From: Antitrichia curtipendula
Taxonomy: Eukaryota > Streptophyta > Bryopsida > Hypnales > Leucodontaceae
Assembly: GCA_951230915.1 (NCBI GenBank)
Contig: OX579640.1
Coordinates: forward strand, 18,434,981 to 18,498,980
Length of the DNA: 64,000 bases
Reading direction: 5' to 3'
The translations under genes and the position numbers were made by a program. The notes under the pieces were generated by a model that saw nothing but the letters and a program-made list of their open reading frames with translations, ran no database searches and was not told the origin of the DNA. Shown one piece after another: positions 48,301-60,520 of the stretch (position 1 is the stretch's first letter; every line of letters starts with the position of its first letter).

Positions 48301-48998
48301 GAATCTAAATTTAAGCCACAAAAATGATCTTTCTGATTTAAAATCAACTAATTAAATCAAGCTTATCAAGTCTAATCTTACTCCACTTTGAAGATTTAAA
48401 AATTTGATTGTAATTTGAACTTTGCATCCATTATCATGGAATGCTCGTTTTTTAGTTTTAGAATGATACAATCAATTTTTTTGCAGAATTGTGTTCTTCA
48501 ATAAACAATAATAAGATGGCAGTTCTTCTCGCAGTTCCTGCCTCTTTTGATCCCATTGTGAATAATCTATTGTTTTTCATGAAAAGCAAACATAACTACC
48601 AAAAGAGGATACACATGTTTCTATCATATTGGTTGTAACAAAGTCATTTTTCTATTGGTTACAAAATTCTTACATTCAAAATTCTGCAATCTCCCACTTT
48701 AAAATGCTTAAAGTGACAGCAAATAGTATCTGAGTATATGTGCCTTAAGGCAGATTCTTAATGATCTTCATTGAAAACTCATAGTTGACCAAGTAGAATC
48801 AAAGAGCTATAGGTACATAGAGAGGAAACTTAATCCCTAGAACAAATCCTAGATAACCTGTCCAACCAGTGCATTTGGTGTCACCATTTGCTTTACAACA
48901 TGACCACCTTGCCAAAGAAACTTCTTCATTTTAGAGTTCACCGACAAAAGCAAACATGTAACAATTTCAAAAACATGTTGACTAATCAAGCCTAGAGC
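45307..48998. other. AT-rich intergenic DNA, no gene seen
   Basis: All frames are broken; open frames of 60-100 codons are Lys/Ile/Phe/Asn-rich, as expected by chance in AT-rich DNA. A CACTA-like motif (TACACTAAAAAATGTATTTA) occurs near 47,429 and recalls the foldback element at 16.3 kb. Confidence 0.5.
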
Positions 48999-49198
48999 NN
49001 NNNNNNNNNNNNNNNNNNNNNNNNNNNNNNNNNNNNNNNNNNNNNNNNNNNNNNNNNNNNNNNNNNNNNNNNNNNNNNNNNNNNNNNNNNNNNNNNNNNN
49101 NNNNNNNNNNNNNNNNNNNNNNNNNNNNNNNNNNNNNNNNNNNNNNNNNNNNNNNNNNNNNNNNNNNNNNNNNNNNNNNNNNNNNNNNNNNNNNNNNN
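48999..49198. other. Assembly gap of 200 N
   Basis: Exactly 200 undetermined bases, which suggests a fixed-size placeholder. Order and distance of the flanks may therefore be unreliable here. Confidence 0.99.
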
Positions 49199-49208
49199 TT
49201 GGGAGGGC

Positions 49209-49300
49209 GTCCGCCGCCGGACCCACTTTAGGTTTGGTTGCGGACGGGTATAAAGGCGGACGGCCCTTCCATTCTTCCTCACTTCTTCTCTCCATTTTAG
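49209..49300 (+). promoter_or_regulatory. TATA promoter with CGGACGGCCC element upstream of the RING gene
   Basis: TATAAA at 49,249-49,254 is followed by GGCGGACGGCCCTTCCA and a CT-rich stretch ending in CCTCAC. Almost the same layout (ATAAAA, then CGGACGGCCCGTCCA, then CTCCTCAC) lies before the kinase-like gene at about 60,492-60,530. The ATG of the RING gene follows 150 bp downstream. Confidence 0.6.
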
Positions 49301-49404
49301 AGGTGGACCCATGTCGGAAGTTACAACTGTTGCTTCATTGTGCTAGTTGCTCCTATACAGGTAGAGAGTGAGGTCAATTATTTTGATATCACTTGTTGTC
49401 AGTC

Positions 49405-52400
49405 ATGACAACGGAAGGTACAAGCAAGGGTACTATAGCGATGACTTCAAGAGGTGGCAATCCCGGGAAGACAAAATCAAAGGGGACTGCCCACGAGCTT
49501 CATTGGGACATTTTAGATGATCCAAATATCAAGGCGGAGAGCGAATGGGAGAAGGAGGAAGAAAATTATTGGACCTCCAAAATGTGCAAAAAATATGTGA
49601 AAATGTATCACATCGACAAGTTGTGGCCTCGTGAGGTCTACATTATTCACACACGAGGTTTCTGTTGCAAGCCATCGAATTGCAAGGATGGACATTTTGT
49701 CCGTCAATCACTTGAGGTTTGGCGGGCCGCCGGGCCCTCTTCGGGGACAAATCAATGAGTAAGGGTCTTATAAACTACAGCGTGGCCTCTATGGTGTATG
49801 CTGAGCTCATATTGGCTCGGAAGGTGGACTGGAGCACATATCCAACGACAACTGCGGCTCCACTTTTGCTTAGAGAAGGGCAAAAAGATATTCCGGATTT
49901 GTATGATCCAAAGGCAAGTCCAAGTGAGGCACCAAAATCACAGAAGCGACAAAAAGATGGTTTAATGCAAGTTAAAAAAGAGATCATGGAGGGGAGAAAT
50001 ATTGGAGTACATTTGGACTCTACGAAGATTCCAACTACAATGTCAAATGCCACGGTGGAAGGTGTTGACGGAGAGGTGTTTTTAACTCCTCGGGCGGATT
50101 GGATATGCACACGCAATTTTACATCCGTGGGTGAACAAAGTGGTGCTCCAAGCATGCGGCCCATTTTTGAAGAATCGGTGGCCCCGTCTGTACCACAAAA
50201 ACATCGGGAAGAGGTTCGTCCCGAACAAATGGCAAGGGCCATTGCATCAATTGATAATATCATAGCGAGTGATGCTACGAATTTTATGACACAAGTACCT
50301 TGCAATCAAGACTTGCCAACCACACCGAGCCCCATATTGAGCCCCGTATTGGACCCCGTATCAAGCTCCATGTTGGGCCCCGTATCGAGCCCAAGAGTTG
50401 AAGGGCAGATGTTGCCAAAAAATAGAAAGCAACTCGATGGCATGGCGCAAAATGTGTCCATTGATGACAACCCATTGGATAAGAGCTATCCGCATTTGTC
50501 AACTCAAAATACAACACAATTGGAGGATCTTCGTCATTTACCAATGGCGAGTGAATTGGAAAGCTTGTTGGAAGCTTCTTATTTGTTTAGGGCACATCAA
50601 CAAGACATCTCTCTTCAACCAAACCAAGTAATCGAGACAAATGAGGCCGGTCCTAGTAACCCCGCAAACAAGGTAGGTTTGAGTGAAACCGCAAACGAGG
50701 CCGGACCTAGTAATCCCTTCGCCGAATACAGTGATCAATGGCCCAATTTTGTGATCACCTCGAAAAGATTGTCGGTTACAACTAAATTTGTAGCTAGCAT
50801 TGCCTCCAAACTTGTAGAAGTTGCTCAGGAATTCACCAAATCCGGGCCCGAGTTGGTGTCTGGTGCCTTGTCGTTTTGGGATTTCGTCACGTCTATGAAA
50901 CCATTATTGGAGGAGCGGGTTGAAAATAATCGCAAGGTGCTCATCTTGACTGAAGAGAATGAGAAATACAAGGCCTTGAAGGTAGAGCACAAGTAATTGA
51001 AAGAAGAGCACAAGCAATTGATTGGTGCATTCAAAGGAGTGTGCGCTAATTATGAAAGATTTGCGAACGTACAAGATCGCCGATATGACGCTCTAGTTTC
51101 TAAGAGGGAATTTATCGAGAAATTGGAGTACGAAATTGTAGTGCTCAAGCAAAAGAATTTCAAGGATGGGGGATGTGTTCTTCCAAAGACCGGCGGAGCC
51201 GTGCGTATAGAAGCGGTTGAGGAAAACAACCAAAAGGAAGTAATATCCGAAACCGCCATGGATAATCCTCCTCCCACATTCCAAGACGCGTCCATGCAAA
51301 CGGAAGGCCACGAGTTTGAAGAGGTGAAGCATGAACTAGAGTCGGCAACTCAACAAAACGTCTATTTGGAGGCAGAGTATCAAAAAATGATGCAAGTAGT
51401 GGAGCTAGATAAATGTTTGCCAAAGAGCAGTTCCGACACTTGTTGGTTGACGTAGGTTCAAAAACTACAAGACAAACCGTAGTAAGTAACCCGAGCAATG
51501 AAGGGGCTTCTCAAATTAGCCATGAAGTCGAAGGAGCAATGCGATGCCATTTCCTCCAACCTCCTATCTATTAGAAGGATGTTTGAGGTACATCATAGGG
51601 GTTCAATTGACGTCACATATTGGGGGGACATGTCGGCAATGTTTAAGACATGTCGGCAATGTTTGAGCGATTGAATGACGCGCAGAAGATTGCATCAAAG
51701 TCCATGAATTGGACCTTGGAAGTAGAAGAAGGTTGGGCCCCTTACAACACGCATTCAGTGCACATCAAAGAGGCGGACAAGATAGTAGTGCATGGTGAAA
51801 GTTCAAATACGAAACTATTGGAGGGTAAATGCAGCCTTTGTCTAAATCATTTTGGTCCCGAGGGCGCCTTAATCATGGGCCAATGTCGCCACACTTACCA
51901 TATCACGTGTATGGTGAAATCATCCCTTATTCGTTCGGTTTGTCCCGAATGTCGTTCTCCTTTGAGCCCTAGGTTTTACGAAATGGTTGGGCACGAGGAG
52001 AGCATGCCCCCTAGCCACGAACACAATCGATGGACCCTTCCACTTGACCAAAAGCCATTTCTATTCCAAAACTACATTCATTGGGGGCGACCTCTAATTT
52101 GGAATGCGCAAAAACTCATGCATGATGTTTGTGAGAACTACAATGACAAATTGGATGACTTTGACTGGATGACGCGCAATAGAGAGGTGGAGTTGCGGGC
52201 CAGGGATATTGAAGACTTGAAGGCTCGAGAATTGTTTTGCCGTAGCATGGGGGGACACTAGAGCATCTCACATCAAAAGTTCTTCTAATTTCCTGAAAAG
52301 GAAGTGCGGAAAGGAGAAGATGGCGTCTGGATAGAAGTGCAATCATCCCAAGAGATCAATGAGCAGTACGGAACATACAATCACAGCTTAATAGGGAGAG

Positions 52401-52885
52401 TCCTATTCTTATCAAAATTGGAAGAAGCTGTGCAAGTTCGTGCTGCTTTTAATGTAGATGGACTATCAAGCACAGAACATGCACTCGTGGAGGTGGCAAG
52501 TGCATTTGATAAGAAGATCACCTACATTATAACGACGTAGAGGACTTTTCTACATGGCACAAGGCAAGCGATCTTGTTGACCCTTCGAGATGATGACAAA
52601 GCGGTAAATGCTATGATAGAAAAGATTTATTCGACTTTGAGAGCGTTAAAGGCAAAGGAAATAGATTTCTCTCCCACAAGGAAAAATAAACGGAAGATGG
52701 AAGACGAAGATGACTATTCTCCAGAAACCAAACGACAATTCATTGCCGTGGACATGGAAGTCCGATCAGGAGGGGGCACAGCCTCCGGGTTGGGTGGTCC
52801 TCAAACTCGTAGAGCAAGTCGAAGATTTAAGGAACAAGAGGGTGCCTCTCATATTTCCGCAAACGGTAGCGATGATGCAAAATAG
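49405..52885 (+). pseudogene. Decayed gene for a RING-H2 / coiled-coil protein
   Basis: The N-terminal part (from ATG 49,405) includes a Cys-containing segment (GFCCKPSNCKDGHF). After a frame change near 49,720-49,740 a long frame runs to about 51,455 with a TAA at 50,994 (EHK*LKEEHK; a repeated unit shows that Gln is lost). It encodes a low-complexity middle and coiled-coil segments. Further frame changes follow, including a 20-bp tandem duplication at 51,627-51,666. The last frame holds a RING-H2 finger (CSLC ... CRHTYHITC ... CPEC, about 51,829-51,960), as in E3 ubiquitin ligases, and a tail with a Lys/Arg nuclear-signal-like patch (RKNKRK), interrupted by stops at 52,259, 52,286 and 52,538. 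Each frame continues co-linearly past its stop, so this was one gene. Its family is not known to me. Confidence 0.7.
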
Positions 52886-53284
52886 TGTTTGTATTAGGGG
52901 GTTAACCAATGAAATTTGTTTTGTACTTATTTGAATCTCATGAGGATTCAATATTAGTAATGCACAACACTCATGGTATGTCAAAAGTTGCTTTTAATTA
53001 ATGTATAAATATTTATGCAATACAAATATGTTTAGATTTGTTTTTTCATCATGATAAATTTTGCCTTATTTATTTGTCAAATATGTTTTTTTTGCGTACC
53101 TATTGCAGAAGATCATACCTATTGTACATTTGTATAAGATCATTTCATGTTATTGTTATGTTATCTTCTATAACCCCGTGCCTACAAATCACCCATTTTC
53201 ATTTGCACATACATTTTTATTCGCCTAATCCACTTGTCCGCCTGTCTGCACACTTCAAACATCTTACCAAAATTGTAAAAAACG

Positions 53285-53530
53285 GTTGTCCGTCCGACAG
53301 GTTTTAGGTCGGCCCGTCCGCCGTCCACCCGTCCGCTGAACCAACGGCCCAAATTCCCGTCCGTCGACCGCCGATCCGGTGATCCGATGGCCCAGATTCC
53401 CATCCGCCCGTCCGCTGATCTGACGGCTTAGATTCCTGTCCTCTGTCCCGACAGACCAGATTCCCGTCCACCGTCCGCCGTCTGCTGTTCCGACGGCCCA
53501 GCTGGCTGTTCGCCGTCCGCCTGACCATTG
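53285..53530. repeat. CCGTCCG-rich block upstream of the hAT transposase
   Basis: A GC-rich patch repeats GGCCCAGATTCCCGTCCG-like units (about 53,345, 53,391, 53,427 and 53,454), with spacing of about 27-46 bp. A comparable block follows the hAT gene at 57,293-57,530. The pair may be subterminal repeats of the former hAT element, but I could not fix terminal repeats or a target duplication. Confidence 0.55.
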
Positions 53531-53815
53531 TGAGAGGATTTTTTTTTTCCCCATATTTAACGGTCACCAACAGATGGAGACTATAAGAGTCCTGAAATTG
53601 ACATTTACAAACACTTCTAAGAAACTGAACGTTAAGATTTCCAAGGGATAGGAGCTACAATTTTTTGTGTCCCTTGCTTGGTAATGCATAGTTCAGTGGA
53701 AAGGGGGGCCTTGTTTTCCAAGGCCTTGTGCATAAACATTTGAACGATTTTACCCAATTGTTATCATTACGTTTTGAATTTAGGGTTTTAATATACCTAG
53801 CCTAAAACAGCCACT

Positions 53816-56800
53816 ATGACCAAGGATTGGTCTTCTTGGTATGAAATCCTATCAAATGGAAAAGTACAATGCAAGGCTTGCAAATTGATATTTGCCAAGA
53901 AGCTGGTCCGTATGTTTAGTCATTTGGGATATGCAGGCACATCGGAGAGTTGTGACAAAGGAATCAACCTTTGTACCCAAATGACATCTAAAGTTCGAGG
54001 TCTATTTGTTCGTTGCAATGGAGTGATTCCACAAAGAGGTACTCCACACAATGTGGATGGCAACGACACATCTATGCCTATGGTTGTTCGTGCTATGTCA
54101 AATGCGAGAGACACTGTAAACTCTACCGAAGAAGACTCATGCACGGCACCAGAGGAATATGTTGGTGGTTCTTCCCAAGGAAATCCAAGTACACAAGCAT
54201 CAGGTGGATGTGGAACTCAGCGGACATCAAGCAGTAGGCCTCAAAGACAGAGTAGGCTAGTAGAGGGATTCAAAGAAGCAAATAAATGCATTTTGAATGC
54301 AATGTGGGCCAATTTCTTTTATGCGGCAAACATACCATTTGCTGTAGCCCGAAATCCAACCTTCAAAGAAGCAGTGAAGAAAACGACGGAGTTTCACCAA
54401 CTTTATAGCCCACCATGATCTACGTCATAAATTGCTTGACCAAGCAAAGGTAGACTTAGAGGTCAATCTCCGTAGGCGGACAGAAACCAGTATTAGAAAG
54501 TTTGGAGCCACATTGTCTATTGATGGGTGGACCTCGGTTTCGAATCGGCCATTGATAAATGCCATGCTTGTGTCATCCGCGGGTGAGCAATTCTTAGGAT
54601 CGGTGGATACAACTGGGAAAACTAAAGATGCTCCATATTTGGCCTCTATATTAGAGAGTTTTATAGAACAAGTGGGCCCTGCAAACGTAGTGCAGGTGAG
54701 TACAGATAATGCGGCTGTAAATCCAACAGCATGGAATTTGGTATCTACTACCTATCCCCACATTTTTTTCCAAGGTTGCGTGGTACATGCCTTGAATTTG
54801 TTGCTAAAAGATTGGGCAAACGAACAATGGATTGATGACGTCGTGAAAGATTCCCGAAAGATAGTCAAATTCTTCAAGAAGAGGCATATGCCGCTTGCGA
54901 TACTTCGGAAATATTCGACGCAATACAACTTGTTGTTGGCGGTGGAAACAAGATTTGCCTCGAATTACAACATGGTTGCATGTATGCTCAAGGTGAAAGC
55001 ACAATTGCAACAAACTGTGACAGACCCGCAATGGGAGGAATATGCTAGAAAGCACTCGCAAAAATCCAAAACTCGTTTAGAATCCGAACGGGTGAAGAAG
55101 ACCATTCTAAGTGGGCATTTTTGGCATCGTTGTCAAAATTTTGAAGATGTGACAGCTCCAATTGTCAATGCTCTTCGTGATTTGGATGCGAAGACACCAT
55201 GCATGGGCAAGGTGTTACATATTATGAGGAAACTAGAGAAGCACGTCCTCGCTTTAGACAAAGAGCCTTTTGTTTGGCTTTAGACAAAGCCATCCCGTTG
55301 GTGAAGGTGTTCTACGAACGACGTGATATGGTGAAGACCGATTTACATTATGCAGGAGCACTTTTGAATCCCTACCTTCTTGAAGACAAAGAACTAGCCG
55401 ACGACACTGATGCCATGGCTGCATGCAAGCACGTTTTGATGCAAATATATACACCTTTAGAGTAAGCGAAGGTGGTGAAGGAATTTGTAGCCTTCCGCCA
55501 TAGGGAACCTCCGTTCCACAACATGTTGGATCCGGGTGAACAACAATTGTCGGCGCATGCTTGATGGGATTTTGAGGGCGCGTGCGGGAAGCTCATTGCT
55601 CCAATTGCCAAGAGGATTTTGGCCCAACCGGTATCATCGTCTTCATGTGAACAAAATTGGAGTAGCTATTTTTTTGTTCACAACAAATATAGAAACAAGT
55701 TGAAGCCACAAAGAGCACAGGATTTGGTATATGTGTATACCAATTCCAAAGTCCTCGGTGCATCAAAGCAAAATGACGAGAAGAAGTGGTACGATGAGAA
55801 CCTCGAGTCGGAGGATTTGGCCTTGCTTTCATCAGAAGACGAGGGTGGTGAATCCGGTGAAGAAGTTGATGCCCTCATGGATGATGAAGATGACCACGGC
55901 ATCCGCAATTTCGATGATGAACCGCTTCGAAGCTCACCTCGTTATGATGCAGACATCGGAGATGATTGTGAAGACCCTTACAAGTTTCCGTTGGATGAGG
56001 ACAACTGTGAATATGACGAAGGTGGACCTTCCATAGCTAAATACTTAGATGGAACCGGGTTGTTGCGTAGTGAAAACATTCTAGCAAATAGGAAAAATAC
56101 TCATACGAAGGTAGCGGAGGAAGATGAGAAAATGGTTATAGCTGATGAAACTCCCCAAATGGATGAAGTGATTTGAATTCCCGAGTGTCCATCCATGACA
56201 ACAGTAGGAGCGAAAGAAAATGATCAACACGAAGACATAAAAGAGTGTAGGGTGAAGTCCCACACAAATGTGGTCAACCAAAGTATTGAATTACCAGGGG
56301 CATTGATAAGTGAAACTATTGGACTTTTCGACATTCAAAATGCCCAAGCACCTCGAATAGAGGGAAGTCAAGATCCATGTGTATTGGAGTCCGTGTGCCC
56401 AATGCTAGACCGCAACGCGTCAGACATGAAGCACCTCGTGCAAGATCCTCAATTACCATCACGTAGCGGTCCTCGACATGCACTATATACAAGCAGTAGC
56501 ACGACTTTGAATGGTCCTGGAGACTCACGGTTTAAAGAACAACATTTGAACAATTTGAAAGAATTGCGCATTGGAGCCAATCCCAATCCATCCGTTTCAT
56601 CAGACAACGATGATGTGCAAAAATTGGAGTCTATGTTTCGTCAATTTTCTGGCGATGCAAAGCATTCTCCAATCAAATTTTCAAACCCTACAGTGGAAGC
56701 TTTGTCCGCAGAGAAGACAAACATTCTAGGAGGTTCGGAAGCACGTCCACCCGCGGTGAAGGAGTCCAAAAAAGCTAAGAAGAAAAGAATAATGGAGCCT

Positions 56801-57144
56801 TTTGCAATCTCTCCATTGAAAAAACAAAATGTAGGTAGAACCCCCTTAATGCAAGTTTGCCTCTAACCAAGCAAAAGGTGAAACCAATCCACGATCTTAA
56901 GGGAGGTATTGGAAAGTCTCTACTAAAAGTAAAAAGGGATCATAAGTTAGATAGACTAGTGAGATCAGGCGCATCGAAACAAGTACAAGAAGGAGAGAAG
57001 ATTGTACAATCTTCATCAGATAGTATGCAAAATTCATCCAGTGACAATGATTCCGGATGGGATACAACAGGTCATAGTAGCGGGGCTGAAGTCAAAGGAG
57101 ATAGTGACTACCAGCCACAGTTCATAAAGATTGAGAAGATGTAA
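53816..57144 (+). pseudogene. hAT-family transposase (BED finger, DUF659, dimerisation domain), decayed
   Basis: The start is a BED-type finger (WSSWYEILSNGKVQCKAC ... MFSHLGYAG). Next is the DUF659/hAT core with LSIDGWTS, VSTDNAAVN and GCVVHALNLLLKD, then the C-terminal hAT dimerisation block (SSSSCEQNWSSYFFVHNKYRNKL), and a long acidic, Ser-rich tail of unknown role reaching 57,144. Breaks: a single-base-type frame change near 54,414 (SPP/DLRHKLL); a 26-bp partial duplication at 55,251-55,276 (GCTTTAGACAAAG repeated) that shifts the frame; TAA at 55,463; TGA at 55,562 (HA*WDF, where hAT proteins have Trp); TGA at 56,174; and a frame change near 56,860. It was the enzyme of a cut-and-paste element and cannot be made from this copy. 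Confidence 0.85.
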
Positions 57145-57292
57145 ATTTGGGTGTTTAGTTTTTTCTCCTAAACACATTATATTATGACAATTCATTGTTT
57201 GGACTTTAAGTTTGTAATACAAATTTGCTCATTCATGTTGTGCACACCATCAAAATTTTGTTTTTTTAAATACCTTAAAACTAGCGAAGAAT

Positions 57293-57530
57293 TTGGACCG
57301 TCTGTCCACTTGTCGCCAGTCCGCCCGTCCGCCTCGTGGCTCGTCCGCGCCTTGGTCACTTCCGTCCGACGGGCGGACGGTCCGACCGCCATCCGCCTCG
57401 TGGCCCGTCCGCGCCTTGGTCACCTCCGTCCGACGGGCGAACGGTCCGACCGTCCGTCTGCCTCGTGGCCTGTCCGTGCCTTGGTCACTTCCGTCCGACA
57501 GGCAGATGGTCCGATCGCCCGTCGATCCAT
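57293..57530. repeat. Tandem repeat of about 64 bp, CCGTCCG-rich, downstream of the hAT gene
   Basis: Three units share GCCTCGTGGC, then CGTCCGCGCCTTGGTCAC, then TCCGTCCGACGGGCGGACGG; the CTTGGTCAC block lies at 57,351, 57,415 and 57,480. Each unit contains an inverted CCGTCCG/CGGACGG pair. Open frames across it in several phases are by-products of the repeat. Confidence 0.85.
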
Positions 57531-57873
57531 CCCAGTTTATGTTTTTTTCTCATTTAGTGCAGCATAGGATTCCTGAAATGGCCAGGTCATCTCCAAAGAG
57601 TGTACCTTCATGACAACAAGCATCCAATGTCAATACTTCAAAAACATTGAACTCCTCATGGGTCAAACATCAAAGTTCATTCTACAATGTGCACATTATA
57701 TTTTTAGGTTCAATCTTGAAATTAAACATCTCAATGATATTTTGAAATGACCATCTTGAAAGATCAAAATGAAATGCTACCTATAGTTCTAAATTTTTTT
57801 ATCTAATTTTTTGATGATAGATCATAGATTTAATTATTCAAAAATTTATTTGGATTTTAATCATATATTACTA
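57531..57873. other. AT-rich spacer
   Basis: No gene or structured repeat seen between the GC-rich block and the MITE. Confidence 0.5.
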
Positions 57874-57881
57874 TATATTGT

Positions 57882-58238
57882 CAGGGTTGACTATCCAGGC
57901 GTGACGTGGGCATTTTGCGTCGTGATGTCACGTCACGTCCGTCGTGACGCGTCACGAGTCCTAACATCCCTAACCCTAAAGTGACATCCCTAACCCTAAC
58001 CCTAAAATTTCAGAAAATTTTGAACTTTAGTTTCATTTTTTTTTACAAATATAAATGGAATATCAATTGTACTACTACTATTGAACATATTAGTCTAATG
58101 TACAACCTTCTATGTAAAGAATTTTGCAAAATTCCTTCAAATTTTTAAAATATTCCGTCATGATGTTGTTCGAGCAAAACGTCACATCACATCTTGACGT
58201 CACGTCCGTCCTGACGTGATGTGACACGGACAACCCTG
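57882..58238. mobile_element. hAT-type MITE with perfect 8-bp target duplication
   Basis: A 357-bp non-coding element starts CAGGGTTGACTATCCAGGCG and ends CACGGACAACCCTG. It is flanked by TATATTGT at 57,874-57,881 and 58,239-58,246. Terminal CAGGG and an 8-bp duplication are hallmarks of hAT transposons. The left end matches the MITE at 40,380. The short CCCTAACCCTAACCCTAAA run inside (about 57,960-58,005) is part of the element. Confidence 0.92.
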
Positions 58239-58246
58239 TATATTGT

Positions 58247-60066
58247 AAGACATCTTAATTTTTAAATAATTGTTTTTATGAAGAAATTTGTCGAAGTAAG
58301 CCAAATCCGACTTAATGTCATGAAACAAGAAACAATTGCTATGTACTTATATAATACTATTGCATCAAAGTCACGATCTTTTAAGATATTTGTATGCAAA
58401 GTTCTAATATAGGATTTAGGATTTAGGGTTTAGGATTCATGTCATTCATATAAATGTTGTCCAAATTAGAAGTGTATTTTGAAAATGGATGTGTGATAAT
58501 ATTTTGATGTAATATTAAAAAATCATTTTGGTCATGATAGTATAGATTGATACCTAATTACCTACTTATAAGAAATTGCCCCATTCAATGTCAAATAATG
58601 TTGTCAAAAATCATTTGGAGTTATATGTTGCGGACTTGCGGTCTTGCAGAGTGCGGATCATGAAGTTAGAAAAAGCATATAGAGTTGTCTTATGTTTCTA
58701 GAATTCAAAATTCTTTATTCAAAATTGATATAAAAGAATATTAATTGTCTATTAGAATATTTTTTTCATTGGGATTAACAATTCTTCAATTCTTCCAAAA
58801 GTTATTCGCGCATTATTTTTCATTTAATAGTGCACCAATTTCTACTTCACAAATTTTAAAAAATGAATGTATAGTTCTTTTGAGTTTAACCTCTAAAGTC
58901 CCATTGTCCCATCGGGGGACAAAATGGATGTCAAATTTTTAGGCAAGCTCCTATGGCCTCAATATTTTTTGTAATTTTCTGAGATTTTTTGGTATCTTTT
59001 AGAATAAATAACTTGAAGGATTCATTTCTGAATTGAGTTCTAACAGTTAAAAAAAAAAAAAAAAGTTTCATGAGGTCTAGAACTCTAGATTCCTTGCTAG
59101 AACAATCTCAGAGTGGAAATTAGTATATTTCAATTCTATCTTACTATCTTAGAGCTATTAATGATTTAATTTTTCCTTCGATCTTGAATCTACTTCTACC
59201 TAACAATTTTTTAATGAGTGAAAACTAAGTGTTTATTTTTAAATATCTTTTTTTTAGATTCTCAACTCAATTGTTTATCATATAAAATTAGACATTCACC
59301 ATCACTAGAGTAGCCTTTTTTAGTTAAAAAGGTTCAAAGCAAAAAAATGTAGTTAAGTAAGGTGCCTAAAAAGTAGGGGTTAAACATTTCACATTTAATC
59401 ATTTATTCATAACTCAATTGCCTAAATTTTGGCTAAAATGCACAAGGTGAAAGACGTACGTGAATATTCCTCAAAGGGTTGAATGACCAAACATTCCAAT
59501 TTAGAAAAGCTAGAGAAGTAAACATTTAATTTTTAAATTCCATGCACAATTGCACATTGGTGAATTCTTTGAGGTATAAATTCATTCAACTAATGTGGGA
59601 CCATGGTGTTGATAAAGTTACATAAAAAGTCTATTGTTGAATTTGTTTAACAAAATATATTCACATAAGAAATTAAAAATTGACTTCAAAGCTTTATTTG
59701 CGAATTTGTGCGTGCTATGAATTCAAGAAACACCTAAACCCAATCAAGAATCCTCAAGTTAAGTCCTTAATTGAAGATGGTCCATATATTTCTTGAGGAA
59801 CTTAATTTGTTTTCATATTTTAAATTAGTTATGATTTCTTACATTTGTGACTTTAGAGTACAATTTAGGACTTAGGTTTTGGAGTATAGGGTTTAAGGTA
59901 TAGGGTTTAGGATGTAGGATTTAGTGTATAAGATTGAAGATCATTGCATTAAAAAACCGCTGGAGTTCTATTTAATGATTCAAGTTCTTTAAGTAAGAAA
60001 GTGAATCTCGATGAGATTTTTGTCTTTCCCATCCTTGTCATTATTTGCTGGTCAAGGTCGTTTTAG
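58247..60066. other. AT-rich intergenic DNA, no gene seen
   Basis: No supported open frame. A few degenerate TTTAGGG-like words occur near 58,418 and 59,880, too few to mean a telomeric tract. Confidence 0.5.
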
Positions 60067-60089
60067 GAGTCAGCTGATGCAGCCGTCCA

Positions 60090-60520
60090 CTTGGTCGGAC
60101 AACCTCGAAAAATCTCTCAGTTTGATCTCTACTTGAGAGGGGCTGTCCGATCAGGCGAATTGCCCAGGGCGGACGGCAGCCGACCGATTCATCGGGGCCG
60201 TCCGATGAGTCGGACGGGTGGCGTCCGCCTGATCGGACGGTCCTTACAAGGCAGACGATTGTCCGTCCGCATCGTCTGGTCCGTCCGATCAGGCGGACGG
60301 TCGAGGCGTCCGCCTTCGATAAGAGGGTCGGACGACCTAGAGCGGACGGCGGCCGTCCGATTCACCGGGGCCGTCCGATGAATCGGACGGGTGGCATCCG
60401 CCTGATCGGACGGTCCTGACGAGGCGGACGATGATCCGTCCGCCTCGTCGGGTCCGTCCGATCAAGCGAACGGTCGAGGCGTCCGCCTTGCATAAAAGAG
60501 TCGGACGGCCCGTCCACTCC
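60090..60520. repeat. GC-rich inverted-repeat block with a 173-bp direct duplication, upstream of the kinase-like gene
   Basis: The segment from GGGGCCGTCCGATGAGTCGG at 60,194 is repeated from 60,367 (173 bp later), including GTCCGCCTGATCGGACGG or a close variant, and GGTCGAGGCGTCCGCCTT. Short dyads are dense, for example CCGTCCG-ATCAGG-CGGACGG and GTCCGA-TGAG-TCGGAC. The second copy leads directly into the TATA region of the kinase-like gene. Confidence 0.85.

Noticed and set aside
48849..49312. Minus-strand open frames across the N gap
   Set aside because: They exist only because undetermined bases contain no stop codons.
57184..57613. Open frames in two phases across 57.2-57.6 kb
   Set aside because: They follow the 64-bp CCGTCCG tandem repeat; the Arg/Pro/Ser-rich peptides are by-products of the repeat.
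57960..58005. Interstitial telomere repeat (CCCTAACCCTAACCCTAAA)
   Set aside because: Only two to three units, inside a MITE; similar single TTTAGGG words near 29,890, 58,418 and 59,880 are too short and degenerate.
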